From contig NZ_JAGIOG010000001.1 of NCBI RefSeq assembly GCF_017876595.1, positions 806,001 through 870,000 of the forward strand: 64,000 bases of DNA, read 5' to 3'. Shown here one piece after another: positions 51,426 to 60,129 of this stretch. Made by a program: the position numbers and the translations under genes. Below the pieces are notes generated by a model, which was given only the letters and a program-made list of their open reading frames with translations, ran no database searches and had not been told where the DNA came from. This stretch comes from Aeromicrobium fastidiosum (GTDB lineage: Bacteria; Actinomycetota; Actinomycetes; Propionibacteriales; Nocardioidaceae). How positions within the stretch are numbered: the stretch's first letter is position 1; each line of letters begins with the position of its first letter.

Positions 51426-51439
51426 CGTACGGTGGGTGC

Positions 51440-52660
51440 ATGGTGACCACCGACGGCTCGTCCGGGAGCCCCTCCTGGCGACACGCCGCCCGCGCCGACC
51501 TGCTGGCCTTCGCACGACGCGCCGAGCGTCCGGACGGCGGATTCGTGTGGCTCGACGACGCCGGCGAACCCGATCCCGACAAGGGTCTCGAGCTGTGGAT
51601 CAACGCCCGCATGACGTACGTCTTCGCGCTCGCCCACCTCGACGGCGCCGATGACGCCGAGCGGCTCGCCGAGCACGGCATCACGGGGCTGCGGACGCTG
51701 CTCCACGACGACGAGCACGGCGGCTGGTTCGACGAGGTCGACACCGACGGCCACACCGACGACACCGACAAGCGTTGCTACGGCCACGCCCATGTGCTGC
51801 TGGCCGCCGCGACCGCCGTCGCCGCAGGCATCGCGGGCGCACAGGCGCTGCTCGACGAGGCGACCGACCTGCACCTCCACCGGTTCTGGGAGCACGAGTC
51901 CGGCCGGTGCGTCGAGTCGCTGAGCCGCGACTGGTCGCAGATCGACCCCTACCGCGGTGCCAACAGCAACATGCACACCGTCGAGGCGTACCTCGTGACC
52001 GGCGACGTCACGGGAGACCCGGGATGGCACGAGCGCGCCCTGTCGATCTGCGAGCGCATCATCGGCATCCACGCGCGCTCGCACGGCTGGCGCATCCCCG
52101 AGCACTACGACCACGACTGGACGCCGGTGCCGGAGTACAACGTCGAGTCGCCGGCCGACCCGTTCCGGCCGTACGGCGCGACGCCCGGTCACGCCTTCGA
52201 GTGGTCGCGGCTCCTCGTCCAGCTCGCAGCGAGCCTCGACGAGCCCCGGCCGTGGATCGTCGAGGCCGCTGAGGCGCTGTTCGCCCAGGCCGTCGACGAC
52301 ACCGCCGAGGACGACACCCCCGGCCTGGCCTACACGACCGACTGGCACGGCGAGCCCGTCGTCCGCGAGCGGTTCCACTGGGTCATGGCCGAGGCCGTGC
52401 TGGCCGCCGAGGCGCTCAGCACCTACACCGGCGGCGCGCTCTACGCGGGCCTGGCGAGCCGCTGGTGGGCCGAGATCGCCGAGCACTTCGTCGACGACGC
52501 GACGGGGTCGTGGCACCACGAGCTGTCGCCGACGATGGGCAGCTCGTCGCGCACGTGGCGCGGCAAGCCCGATGCGTATCACGCGTTCAACGCGCTGACC
52601 CTGCCCGATCTGCCGCTGTCGCCGAGCGCGGCGCTGACGATCGGTGAAGCATCCGCATGA
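51440..52660 (+). CDS. AGE-family sugar isomerase (mannose isomerase/YihS-like)
   Basis: A 406-residue (alpha/alpha)6-barrel enzyme of the N-acylglucosamine 2-epimerase family. Family features include ELWINARMTYVFALAHL, the KRCYGHAHVLLAAATA helix, YRGANSNMHTVEAYL and PDAYHAFNALTLPDLPLS. ATG 51440. YihS-like members interconvert aldoses and ketoses (mannose/fructose or sulfoquinovose). The coupled fructokinase-type kinase downstream (ATGA overlap at 52657) fits a mannose to fructose to fructose-6-phosphate route. The specificity is an inference. Confidence 0.88.
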   Translation: MVTTDGSSGSPSWRHAARADLLAFARRAERPDGGFVWLDDAGEPDPDKGLELWINARMTYVFALAHLDGADDAERLAEHGITGLRTLLHDDEHGGWFDEVDTDGHTDDTDKRCYGHAHVLLAAATAVAAGIAGAQALLDEATDLHLHRFWEHESGRCVESLSRDWSQIDPYRGANSNMHTVEAYLVTGDVTGDPGWHERALSICERIIGIHARSHGWRIPEHYDHDWTPVPEYNVESPADPFRPYGATPGHAFEWSRLLVQLAASLDEPRPWIVEAAEALFAQAVDDTAEDDTPGLAYTTDWHGEPVVRERFHWVMAEAVLAAEALSTYTGGALYAGLASRWWAEIAEHFVDDATGSWHHELSPTMGSSSRTWRGKPDAYHAFNALTLPDLPLSPSAALTIGEASA

Positions 52661-53547
52661 CCGTCCTGGTCATCGGCGAGGCGCTGGTCGACGTCGTGCA
52701 GCGGCCCGGCCGCGAGCCCGAGCCCCATGCCGGCGGCTCGCCGTTCAACGTCGCGGTCGGCCTGGCCCGGCTCGACGTGCCCACGGCGCTGGCCGCGCAG
52801 ATCGGCCCCGACAGGTACGGCGACGGGTTGCGGTGGCACCTCGCCGACTCCGACGTCACGCTGCTCGAGCTCGAGCCCGTCCCCGAGCGCACCTCGACCG
52901 CGGCCGCGACGCTGGCCGACGACGGCAGCGCGACCTACGAGTTCGACCTGACGTGGGACCCCACCGGCCTCCCCGACCCGGCGGAGGTCGACGCCGTGCA
53001 CGTCGGCTCGCTCGGCACCGCCCTCGAGCCCGGCGCGACGCTCGTGGCCGATCTGGTGCTCGCGGCCGACGTCATCGGCGTGCCGGTGTCGTACGACCCC
53101 AACGTCCGCCTGGCCGTCGAGCCCGACCCCGAGGTGTGGCGGAGGGTGTTCGAGGCCATCGCGCCGCATGCCTCGATCATCAAGATGAGCGACGAGGACG
53201 CCGCCGCCCTGTTTCCCGGGGAGGAGCCTGCCGACCTGGCCCGCCGGCTCGCCGCCGACCACGGCATCGTGGCGATCACCTGTGGCGGCGACGGCGCTGT
53301 CATCGCGACGGCCGGCGCGTTCGCGTCCGTCCCGCCGGCCGACGTCCGCGTGGTCGACACGATCGGGGCCGGCGACTCGTTCATGGCCGCGATGCTCGCC
53401 TGGTGCGCGACCTACGACTGGCCGGCGGCCGACGAGCTCGACGCCACCGAGCTCACGGATCTCGCGATGTACGCCTCGAGCGCAGCCGCGATCACGTGCT
53501 CGCGTCCGGGGGCCGATCCGCCGCACACCCGCGACCTGACCCCGTGA
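52657..53547 (+). CDS. PfkB-family fructokinase-like kinase
   Basis: A 296-residue carbohydrate kinase. Opening TVLVIGEALVDVVQ and GGSPFNVAVGLARL (substrate loop) are fructokinase-like; the catalytic motif DTIGAGDSFMAAML is intact at the C-terminus. ATG 52657 overlaps the isomerase stop (ATGA). It probably phosphorylates the ketose made by the upstream isomerase. Sugar specificity is inferred from context. Confidence 0.9.
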   Translation: MTVLVIGEALVDVVQRPGREPEPHAGGSPFNVAVGLARLDVPTALAAQIGPDRYGDGLRWHLADSDVTLLELEPVPERTSTAAATLADDGSATYEFDLTWDPTGLPDPAEVDAVHVGSLGTALEPGATLVADLVLAADVIGVPVSYDPNVRLAVEPDPEVWRRVFEAIAPHASIIKMSDEDAAALFPGEEPADLARRLAADHGIVAITCGGDGAVIATAGAFASVPPADVRVVDTIGAGDSFMAAMLAWCATYDWPAADELDATELTDLAMYASSAAAITCSRPGADPPHTRDLTP

Positions 53548-54293
53548 CGGACGTCGAGACCCGTCACTTCCGGGGGCGGGACGGAGCCGAGCTGGCGTAC
53601 CGCGAGATCGGCGAGGGACGCCCCGTGCTGATGCTGCACGGCTTCTTCACGACCGGCACGGTTGCCTGGCTGCGCAGCGGTCACGCCGCCCGTCTGGTCG
53701 AGCGCGGGCACCGGGTGATCATGCCCGACATGCGCGGTCACGGCGACAGCCCGAAGTCGCGCGATCCCGCCGACTACCCGCCCGACGTGCTGACCGACGA
53801 CGCCCTGGCCCTCGTCGAGCACCTGGGCCTGACCGACTACGACCTCGGCGGCTACTCGCTCGGCGCGCGCACGATCATCCGGATGCTCGTGCGCGGTGCG
53901 ACTCCGCGGCGGGCAGCGGTCGGCGGTGCCGGGTTCGAGCAGCTGCTCGAGGCATCGGGGCGGGGCACCGGGTTCCGGCACGTGCTCGAGAACCTGGGGC
54001 AGCACGAATGGGGCTCGCAGGACTGGCTCCTGGAGGGCTTCCTGCGCAAGGTCAAGGGCGATCCCGCGGCGCTGCTGCTCGTGCTGGAGACGCCCGTCGA
54101 CACCTCGCGCGAGCAGCTGGCGGCCATCACGGTGCCGACGCTCGCCATCAGCGGGTCGGAGGACGAGCCGGAGGCAGGGCGCGAGCTCGCGGCAACGCTT
54201 CGGCGCGCGACCTTCGTCGAGGTGCCCGGCAACCACATCAGCGCCTCCAGCACCCCCGAGCTCGGCGAGGCCATCGCCACCTGGTTCGACTGA
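53544..54293 (+). CDS. Alpha/beta hydrolase
   Basis: A 249-residue alpha/beta-fold hydrolase. Oxyanion HGF in LMLHGFFTTG, nucleophile Ser in GGYSLGARTI, acid Asp in SGSEDEPEAG region and His in VPGNHISAS complete the triad. GTG 53544 overlaps the kinase stop (GTGA), so all three genes are co-translated. Possible role in ester removal from sugars, but this is context only. Followed by a family-2 hairpin element. Confidence 0.9.
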   Translation: MTDVETRHFRGRDGAELAYREIGEGRPVLMLHGFFTTGTVAWLRSGHAARLVERGHRVIMPDMRGHGDSPKSRDPADYPPDVLTDDALALVEHLGLTDYDLGGYSLGARTIIRMLVRGATPRRAAVGGAGFEQLLEASGRGTGFRHVLENLGQHEWGSQDWLLEGFLRKVKGDPAALLLVLETPVDTSREQLAAITVPTLAISGSEDEPEAGRELAATLRRATFVEVPGNHISASSTPELGEAIATWFD

Positions 54294-54312
54294 CCCCGCG
54301 TCCGGCCTCCGG

Positions 54313-54410
54313 CGAGTTCCGCGAGTGGCGCAGTTTCGCGATTCTGGGACGGCGTGTCGCGCGAGACTGCGCCGCTCGGGGACGGGTTTGCGCCACTCGG
54401 CGACCCTCGG
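54313..54410. repeat. Hairpin element with GAGTGGCGCA arms (family 2)
   Basis: GCGAGTGGCGCAGT at 54321 pairs with TGCGCCGCTCG at 54368, and a further TGCGCCACTCGGCG arm follows near 54390. The loop holds TTCTGGGACGGCGTGTC (54342-54358), an exact reverse complement of 56232-56248. Lies between convergent genes ending at 54293 and 54441. Confidence 0.65.
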
Positions 54411-54440
54411 GGACGGGGCGCCCCCACCCGACTGGCTGGT

Positions 54441-55268
54441 TCAGGCGACCGGACGGGCCCCGCGCACCGAGACGCAACCCGCCGCGGCCTGTGCGCCGGC
54501 CCGCAACGACGCATCGGCGTCCCGGGCCGGCACCCAGCGGCTGAGGAAGCCCGCGGCGAACGCGTCGCCGGCCCCGACCGTGTCGACGACGTCCGCCGGA
54601 GCCGCAGCGACCGACGCTCCCGCGAACGAGGCACCCTGCGCTCCGCGAGTGAGCACGACGCCGTCACGGTCGAGCCGCAGGAAGCCCTGCTCGTCGTCGT
54701 TCGGGAAGACCAGGTCGGCATCCGCCAGCCACTCGACGACGGCCTCGCGTCCCGCCGCCTCGACGAAGCCCAGCGAGCTCGGGTCGATGCTGACGCCGGC
54801 ACCGCGACGTCGCGCCTCGACGACGAGCTCGAGCGCCAGCGGACGCACCCCGTCGTCGAAGAACGAGTAGCCGGTCAGGTGCAGCCACGCCACGTCGTCC
54901 CACACGTCGTCGGGGACGTGCTGGGCCGACAAGGTCGTGTTGGCCGCACGGTCGACGTACATCGTGCGGTCGGCATCGTCATCCAAGGTCAGGACGATCG
55001 TGGCGGTCGGCAGGTCGGGGTCGCCCGTGATCCGCGCGTCCACGCCATACGCCACGAGCGCGGACGTGTGACGCGCGACCGCGTCGGCCCCGCAGCGTCC
55101 GACGAAGCGCACGTCGGCACCCAGGTGTCCCAGCCAGGCGGCGACGTTGGCGGCCGAACCGCCCGCCGTCATCCGGATCTCCGAGACGGTGTCGCTGGCC
55201 GCGTTGACCGCCCCGAGCGGACGCACGCCGATGTCGTCAACCAGGTCGCCGACGACGAGGATCGTCAT
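54441..55268 (-). CDS. psuK: PfkB-family pseudouridine kinase-like protein
   Basis: A 275-residue kinase. AGGSAANVAAWLGHLGADVRFVG forms the substrate loop and DTVGAGDAFAAGFLSRW the catalytic loop with Asp. ATG 55268 overlaps the psuG stop (ATGA). In the psuG-psuK pathway, the kinase makes pseudouridine 5'-phosphate, which PsuG cleaves to uracil and ribose 5-phosphate. Assigned by coupling to psuG; the sequence alone would allow ribokinase or another PfkB kinase. Confidence 0.85.
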   Translation of the reverse strand: MTILVVGDLVDDIGVRPLGAVNAASDTVSEIRMTAGGSAANVAAWLGHLGADVRFVGRCGADAVARHTSALVAYGVDARITGDPDLPTATIVLTLDDDADRTMYVDRAANTTLSAQHVPDDVWDDVAWLHLTGYSFFDDGVRPLALELVVEARRRGAGVSIDPSSLGFVEAAGREAVVEWLADADLVFPNDDEQGFLRLDRDGVVLTRGAQGASFAGASVAAAPADVVDTVGAGDAFAAGFLSRWVPARDADASLRAGAQAAAGCVSVRGARPVA

Positions 55269-56173
55269 CGCGCCGACCACGACAGGGCGATCTCGCCCGC
55301 CACCCGGATGTTGTTCTCGGCGATCTTGAGGTTCACCGCGAGGCTCTCGCCGCCGGTCAGCTCGACGATCGTGAGCAGCAGGAACGGCGTGACCTCCTTG
55401 CCCGTCAGGCCCTGCTCGTCGGCCATCCGCAACGCGTCCGTGAGCGCCCGGTCGTGCACCGCAGGATCGAGCTGCTCGGCCACGGGCAGCGGGTTGGCGA
55501 CGAGGATGCCGGCCTGCTGGCCGAGGGCGTCGCGGGCGGTCATGACGTCGGCGACCGCGGCGGCGTCCGGCACGGTCCAGTCGAGCTCGAAGCCGGAGTC
55601 GGTCAGCCAGAAGCTCGGGAACCGGTCGGTGCCGTAGCCGAGCACCGGGACGCTCAGGGTCTCGAGGCGCTCGAGCGTCGCGGGGATGTCGAGGATCGAC
55701 TTCACCCCGGCCGACACCACCGTGATCGGCACCTGCGACAGGATCGTCAGGTCAGCCGACTCGTCGAACGTCTCGGACGCGCCGCGGTGGACGCCGCCGA
55801 GCCCGCCGGTCGCGAACACGCGGATGCCGGCGAGGTTCGCGATGAACGACGTCGCGGCGACGGTCGTGGCCCCGCTGCCGCCGCGGGCGATCGCGATGGG
55901 CAGGTCGCGCACGCTCAGCTTGGGGATGTCCTCGCCGGCGACCCGCACCAGCTCGTCGTCGGTGAGACCCGCCTTGAGCACGCCGTCGAGCACCGCGATC
56001 GTCGCCGGGACGACGCCCGCGCCGGTCAGGATCGACTCGAAGCGGCGGGCGGCGTGCAGGTTGTCGGGGCGCGGCAGGCCGTGCGAGATGATCGTCGACT
56101 CGAGCGCGACAACGGGCCGTCCCTCGTCGAGCGCGGACTGCACGGCGGGCGAGATGCTGAGGGGAAGAGTCAC
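55265..56173 (-). CDS. psuG: Pseudouridine-5'-phosphate glycosidase PsuG
   Basis: A 302-residue enzyme that splits pseudouridine 5'-phosphate. Family motifs are VALESTIISHGLPRPDN near residue 23, RDLPIAIARGGSGATTVAATSFIANLAGIRVFATGG (about 88-125, with Lys/Asp sites around KLSVRDL) and VVSAGVKSILDIPATLE, then GYGTDRFPSFW. ATG 56173. Operon with psuK. Uracil released could relate to the nearby uracil permease and dCTP deaminase genes, though they are in separate transcripts. Confidence 0.95.
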   Translation of the reverse strand: MTLPLSISPAVQSALDEGRPVVALESTIISHGLPRPDNLHAARRFESILTGAGVVPATIAVLDGVLKAGLTDDELVRVAGEDIPKLSVRDLPIAIARGGSGATTVAATSFIANLAGIRVFATGGLGGVHRGASETFDESADLTILSQVPITVVSAGVKSILDIPATLERLETLSVPVLGYGTDRFPSFWLTDSGFELDWTVPDAAAVADVMTARDALGQQAGILVANPLPVAEQLDPAVHDRALTDALRMADEQGLTGKEVTPFLLLTIVELTGGESLAVNLKIAENNIRVAGEIALSWSAR

Positions 56174-56187
56174 CCCAGAAGCCTACG

Positions 56188-56275
56188 AGTCGAGTGGTGC
56201 ATTCCGGGTCTCGAGTGGTGCGGACTGGTCGGACACGCCGTCCCAGAACGTCCACTCCCCAGCACTCGGCGAAAG
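56188..56275. repeat. Hairpin-rich intergenic element with GAGTGGTGC copies (family 2 variant)
   Basis: CGAGTGGTGCATTCCGGG and TCGAGTGGTGCGGACTGG are direct copies (about 56190 and 56212), and CAGCACTCGGCG (56260-56271) supplies the complementary arm. GACACGCCGTCCCAGAA at 56232-56248 is the reverse complement of 54342-54358. Between the psuG start (56173) and dcd end (56286). Confidence 0.6.
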
Positions 56276-56285
56276 GGGGCGGGGT

Positions 56286-56861
56286 TCAGATCTCGGTGCG
56301 GTGGAAGTTGGCGTGGGAGCGGGACGCCGTGGGGCCGCGCTGGCCCTGGTAGCGCGAGCCGTACTTCTCCGAGCCGTACGGGTTGTCGGCCGCGGACGAC
56401 AGCCGGAAGTAGCAGACCTGCCCGATCTTCATGCCCGGGTAGAGCTTGATCGGCAGGGTCGCGACGTTCGCCAGCTCGAGCGTCACGTGCCCCGAGAAGC
56501 CGGGGTCGATGAAGCCGGCGGTCGAGTGCGTCAGGAGCCCCAGGCGTCCGAGCGACGACTTGCCCTCGAGACGTGCGGCGATGTCGTCGGGCAGGGACAC
56601 GAGCTCGTACGTCGAGCCGAGCACGAACTCGCCGGGGTGCAGGATGAACTCCTCGCCCGACGCGACCTCGATCTCGCGCGTCAGGTCGGACTGGTCGGCC
56701 GCGGGGTCGATGTGCGGGTACTTGTGGTTGTCGAAGACCCGGAAGAACTTGTCGAGCCGGACGTCGATGCTGGACGGCTGGATCATGCCGGGGTCGAAGG
56801 GGTCGAGGCCGACCCGTCCGGCCTCGATCTCGGCCAGGATGTCTCGGTCTGAGAGGAGCAC
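56286..56861 (-). CDS. dcd: dCTP deaminase
   Basis: A 191-residue enzyme that converts dCTP to dUTP or, in the bifunctional actinobacterial form, directly to dUMP. Characteristic motifs are [52 protein letters not shown] (about 109-142; the catalytic Glu is in ATLELANV-like HVTLELANV) and [21 protein letters not shown] near the C-terminus. GTG 56861. The [11 protein letters not shown] region matches the bifunctional mycobacterial type. Confidence 0.95.
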   Translation of the reverse strand: MLLSDRDILAEIEAGRVGLDPFDPGMIQPSSIDVRLDKFFRVFDNHKYPHIDPAADQSDLTREIEVASGEEFILHPGEFVLGSTYELVSLPDDIAARLEGKSSLGRLGLLTHSTAGFIDPGFSGHVTLELANVATLPIKLYPGMKIGQVCYFRLSSAADNPYGSEKYGSRYQGQRGPTASRSHANFHRTEI

Positions 56862-56908
56862 GAGTCGAAACTAACGCATCCGGTGACGCACGTGGCTACC
56901 GTGATGCC

Positions 56909-57454
56909 ATGGGCCGGCTCATCTACTCCTGCAACGTCTCGCTCGACGGCTACGCGACCGACGCCGAGGGAAGCTTCGACTGGTCGCAGCCCGACGAGCA
57001 GGTGCACGCCTACATCGCCGACGTCATCCGTCCGATGGGCACGCACCTGTACGGCCGGCGCATGTACGAGGTCATGTCGTTCTGGGAGACCGTCGACGAT
57101 CCCGACCCGTTCATGGTCGACTTCGCACAGCTGTGGCAGGCGGCCGACAAGGTCGTCTACTCCCGGACGCTCGCCGAGACGTCCACCGCCCGCTCCCGCA
57201 TCGAGCGCGACTTCGACGTCGACGCGGTGCGGGCGCTCGTCGCGGCGTCCGACACCGACGTGCTGATCGGCGGGCCCGAGCTGGCGGGACAGGCCATCGC
57301 GGCCGGGCTGGTCGACGAGATCCACACCTTCGCCCACCCCATCCTGGTCGGAGGGGGCGCGCGGTGGCTGCCCGACGGCGTCCGCGTCGATCTCGAGCTC
57401 GTCGACCAGCACCGGTTCGGCCAGATCGTGCACCTGCACCACCACGTCCGGTGA
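56909..57454 (+). CDS. Dihydrofolate reductase-fold (RibD C-terminal-like) protein
   Basis: A 181-residue protein of the DHFR-like/RibD_C family common in actinobacteria. Pattern MGRLIYSCNVSLDGYATDAEGSFDWSQPDE, then GTHLYGRRMYEVM and VLIGGPELAGQAIAAGLVDEIHTFAHPILVGGGARW. ATG 56909. True DHFR catalytic residues are not conserved in this family, and NADPH-dependent reduction of a small molecule is only presumed. It overlaps the GNAT gene as GTGA. Confidence 0.9.
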   Translation: MGRLIYSCNVSLDGYATDAEGSFDWSQPDEQVHAYIADVIRPMGTHLYGRRMYEVMSFWETVDDPDPFMVDFAQLWQAADKVVYSRTLAETSTARSRIERDFDVDAVRALVAASDTDVLIGGPELAGQAIAAGLVDEIHTFAHPILVGGGARWLPDGVRVDLELVDQHRFGQIVHLHHHVR

Positions 57455-57930
57455 CCGAGCGCGTGACCGATCTCGTCATCCGCGAGGACGACCTCACGGG
57501 CCCCGAGGTCGTCGCCCTGCTCGAGCAGCACCTGACCGACATGCACAGCCACACCCCGGCCGAGAGCGTCCACGCCCTCGACGTCGCCAGCCTGCGCGGT
57601 GACGGCGTGACGTTCTGGAGCGCATGGTCGGACGACACCCTCGCGGGCTGCGGCGCGCTCAAGCAGCTCGACCCGACCCACGCCGAGATCAAGTCGATGC
57701 GCACTGCGGACGCCTTCCGTGGCCGCGGGGTCGCGAGCCTCGTGCTGGCGCACCTGCTCGACGTCGCCCGGGCGCGCGGCTACCGGCGGGTCAGCCTCGA
57801 GACGGGCAGCAACCCGCCGTTCGTCCCTGCCCGCAGTCTCTACGAGCGCCACGGGTTCACGTACGTCGAGCCGTTCGGCGACTACGAAGCCGATCCGTGG
57901 AGCGTCTTCATGTCGCTCGAGCTGGTCTGA
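57451..57930 (+). CDS. GNAT-family N-acetyltransferase
   Basis: A 159-residue acetyltransferase. Opening VIREDDLTGPEVVALLEQHL, acetyl-CoA motif A MRTADAFRGRGVASLVLAHLLDVARARGYRRVSLETGSN and ending LYERHGFTYVEPFGDYEADPWSVFMSLEL are typical of the YhhY/ElaA-like small-molecule GNATs. GTG 57451 overlaps the upstream stop. Its 3' end overlaps the convergent membrane-protein gene by 49 bases. Confidence 0.9.
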   Translation: MTERVTDLVIREDDLTGPEVVALLEQHLTDMHSHTPAESVHALDVASLRGDGVTFWSAWSDDTLAGCGALKQLDPTHAEIKSMRTADAFRGRGVASLVLAHLLDVARARGYRRVSLETGSNPPFVPARSLYERHGFTYVEPFGDYEADPWSVFMSLELV

Positions 57931-58322
57931 CGACGACGCCACAGCGCGGCACCGACGGCGTACGCGACGAGCACGAGGGACAGCACGATCCAGCTCAGCA
58001 CGTACGGCTTGCCGAGGATCGTGTCGTTGCCGGGCTTGCCGCCCTGCCCGCTCAGCACCGGCAGGAACGCGATCGTGAGGGTGCCCCACACCAGGAAGGC
58101 CGTGGCCGACGAGCTGCGGAAGTGTGCCGGGAGCACCCTGGCCGCGCCGTAGCCCAGCAGCACGACCACGGGGGCCAGCACCGCGTCGTGCAGCACGACC
58201 CCGCCAGCCAGCCAGAAGGCCTCGGACGTCAGCTGCTCGCGGGTGAAGTCGCGCATCAGCCACAGACCCCAGAGACCGGCGCCGACACCGACGAGCACCA
58301 GCAGCGCGCGCACGGCCCTCAT
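57882..58322 (-). CDS. Membrane protein at the end of the molybdopterin oxidoreductase operon
   Basis: A 146-residue protein with about four membrane helices (VRALLVLVGVGAGLWGLWLM, LAGGVVLHDAVLAPVVVLLGYGAA, ATAFLVWGTLTIAFLPVL, LSWIVLSLVLVAYAVGAALWRRR). ATG 58322 overlaps the oxidoreductase stop (ATGA). The last 16 codons lie antisense within the GNAT gene; the stop is at 57882. Unrecognised family. Probably an accessory membrane subunit. Confidence 0.8.
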   Translation of the reverse strand: MRAVRALLVLVGVGAGLWGLWLMRDFTREQLTSEAFWLAGGVVLHDAVLAPVVVLLGYGAARVLPAHFRSSSATAFLVWGTLTIAFLPVLSGQGGKPGNDTILGKPYVLSWIVLSLVLVAYAVGAALWRRRQTSSSDMKTLHGSAS

Positions 58323-59488
58323 GCGTCCACCTCGATGCGGTTGATCCACTTGGTCTGGAAGACCCCGGGACGGTTGGGTGCGATGAGGCGGGCCGGGTAG
58401 CCGTGGTCGATGTCGAGCGTCCCACCGTTGAGCTCGAGCGCCAGCAGGGTGCGTCCGTCGTCGACGACGTTGCCGACGACGCGCGACGACCCGAACGCGC
58501 CCTTCGTCTGCAACGAGCGCACGACGACGTCCGAGCGGGCGTCGGCCCCGACGAGCGCGAGCAGGTCGCGCACCGGCACGCCCGTCCAGGTGGCGTTGCG
58601 GCTCCAGCCCTCGACGCACGCGATGGGCAGGCGATGAGTGCTCTGCGGCATCGCGAGCAGTTCGTCACGGGTCAGCGAGACCGTCCGGTCACCAGCGGTG
58701 ATCTCGAGCCGCCAGGCGGGGTCGACCGCGGTCTTGTCGGCACCGGCACCGGCCGCGGTGCGGTTGACCGGCAGGTCCTGGGGCCCGTCGCCGGGGCGCA
58801 CCGAGAACGCCGACAGGTGCCGCAGCCACGGGACGGTCTGCCCCGCGGTGAGGACGACGGCGAGCCCCGATGCCAGGAACGCACCGCGCATGACCGTGCG
58901 GCGGGTGGGCGCGGCGGGGTCGTCCGCGTGATCGGGGTGCTCGATCGGGGCACCCAGCGCCTGACGGATGACCGGCAGCTTGACCCCGATGTGCACCAGC
59001 AGCGAGCCGATCGCGACCCACGCGACGGCCTCGTGCGTGCGCCGGAAGCTGAACTCCCACGGGTACCAGCCGATGATGTTGAGCGTCCCGCTCGCGAGCA
59101 TGAAGAACGTCGCGCCCATGAGCGCCGCGATCGAGACCCGCTCGAGACCCTCGACGATCAGTGCGCGACCGCCCCGCGGGGGCCGGATGAACAGGCGCGG
59201 GAAGACCGACCACAGCTTGACCAGCAGCAACGGGATCGCCGCGGTGCCCGAGACGATGTGCAGCCCCTGGGTCCACCGGTAGAGCTGGGTGGGGTTCGGG
59301 CTCAGGGACAGCCAGCCCGGGGTGCTGTACTGCAGGTGGCTCCACATGCCGGTCAGGAAGCAGATCGCGAAGCAGATGCCGAGAGCCGTCCCGACGCGGG
59401 CGGTCAGCTCGGTGCCTCGCGCGCGGCTCTCGAAGTCGTCCGGGCGCGGTATCCGTCGCTCGATGTCAGCGACGGTGGGCAGTCTCAC
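58319..59488 (-). CDS. Membrane-fused molybdopterin oxidoreductase (YedY/sulfite-oxidase-like)
   Basis: A 389-residue protein. About four N-terminal membrane helices (ALGICFAICFLTGMWSHL, GTAAIPLLLVKLWSVF, IAALMGATFFMLASGTLNII, AVAWVAIGSLLVHIGVKL) carry spaced His residues that could ligate haem or quinone. Next come TRRTVMRGAFLASGLAVVL (a further helix) and the exported Moco domain with the Mo-ligating Cys in LPIACVEGWSRNATWTGVPV, as in YedY. The C-terminus is HGYPARLIAPNRPGVFQTKWINRIEV. GTG 59488 overlaps the methyltransferase stop. It looks like a natural fusion of YedZ-like and YedY-like parts, possibly in methionine-sulfoxide or other oxide reduction. Confidence 0.87.
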   Translation of the reverse strand: MRLPTVADIERRIPRPDDFESRARGTELTARVGTALGICFAICFLTGMWSHLQYSTPGWLSLSPNPTQLYRWTQGLHIVSGTAAIPLLLVKLWSVFPRLFIRPPRGGRALIVEGLERVSIAALMGATFFMLASGTLNIIGWYPWEFSFRRTHEAVAWVAIGSLLVHIGVKLPVIRQALGAPIEHPDHADDPAAPTRRTVMRGAFLASGLAVVLTAGQTVPWLRHLSAFSVRPGDGPQDLPVNRTAAGAGADKTAVDPAWRLEITAGDRTVSLTRDELLAMPQSTHRLPIACVEGWSRNATWTGVPVRDLLALVGADARSDVVVRSLQTKGAFGSSRVVGNVVDDGRTLLALELNGGTLDIDHGYPARLIAPNRPGVFQTKWINRIEVDA

Positions 59489-60129
59489 GTGCGGTTCCGG
59501 ACCATGGTGGCAGTGTGACGCCCTCCGGCGGTCTGTGTCGAGACCACGCGCATGCCTGCGGAGGCCGCGACGTCCGCGATGGCGTCGAGACCCACGACGG
59601 CCCAGTCGAACGGCACCGAGAGACGTCCGTCGACCCGCAGCCGGCGACGCTCCCTCACCAGGCCGGCACCGTGATCGGCGACCTCGGCGATGACCTGCCC
59701 ACCCGGCACCAGCACCTCGCCCACCCGGGCGAGGAGACGCACGGGGTCGCCGCCGATGCCCAGGTTGCCATCGGCCAGGAGGGCGAACGACCAGCGTCCC
59801 TCGCCGGGGATCGTCGCGTAGACGTCGCGCAGCAGCGCCAGGGCGCCCCGGTCGCGGGTCTGGCGCACCGCCTCCTTCGACACGTCGATGCCCATCGCGA
59901 AGACGTGCCGGGCCGCCAGAGCGCCCACGAGGCGACCCGGACCGCAGCCGATGTCGATCGTCTCGGCGTCGCAGGGGTCGATGAACAGCTCGCGGTCGAC
60001 CCAGTCGGGCTCGGACGACCACATCGCGACGTCGAACGGCTCGACGCCACCCCCGTCGTCGACGACGTGGGTGGTCTTGCCCGTGAAGGCCGCGTCGTAG
60101 GCGCTGACCGGGTCGAAGGCGAGGCTCAT
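59485..60129 (-). CDS. SAM-dependent methyltransferase
   Basis: A 214-residue class I methyltransferase. Motif I is ETIDIGCGPGRLVGALAARH, with GIDVSKEAVRQTRDRG as the acidic-loop motif and VLVPGGQVIAEVADHG as motif III. ATG 60129 overlaps the glycosyltransferase stop (ATGA). The operon context (glycosyltransferases before, oxidoreductase after) suggests it modifies a product of the preceding enzymes. Substrate unknown. Confidence 0.9.
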   Translation of the reverse strand: MSLAFDPVSAYDAAFTGKTTHVVDDGGGVEPFDVAMWSSEPDWVDRELFIDPCDAETIDIGCGPGRLVGALAARHVFAMGIDVSKEAVRQTRDRGALALLRDVYATIPGEGRWSFALLADGNLGIGGDPVRLLARVGEVLVPGGQVIAEVADHGAGLVRERRRLRVDGRLSVPFDWAVVGLDAIADVAASAGMRVVSTQTAGGRHTATMVRNRT

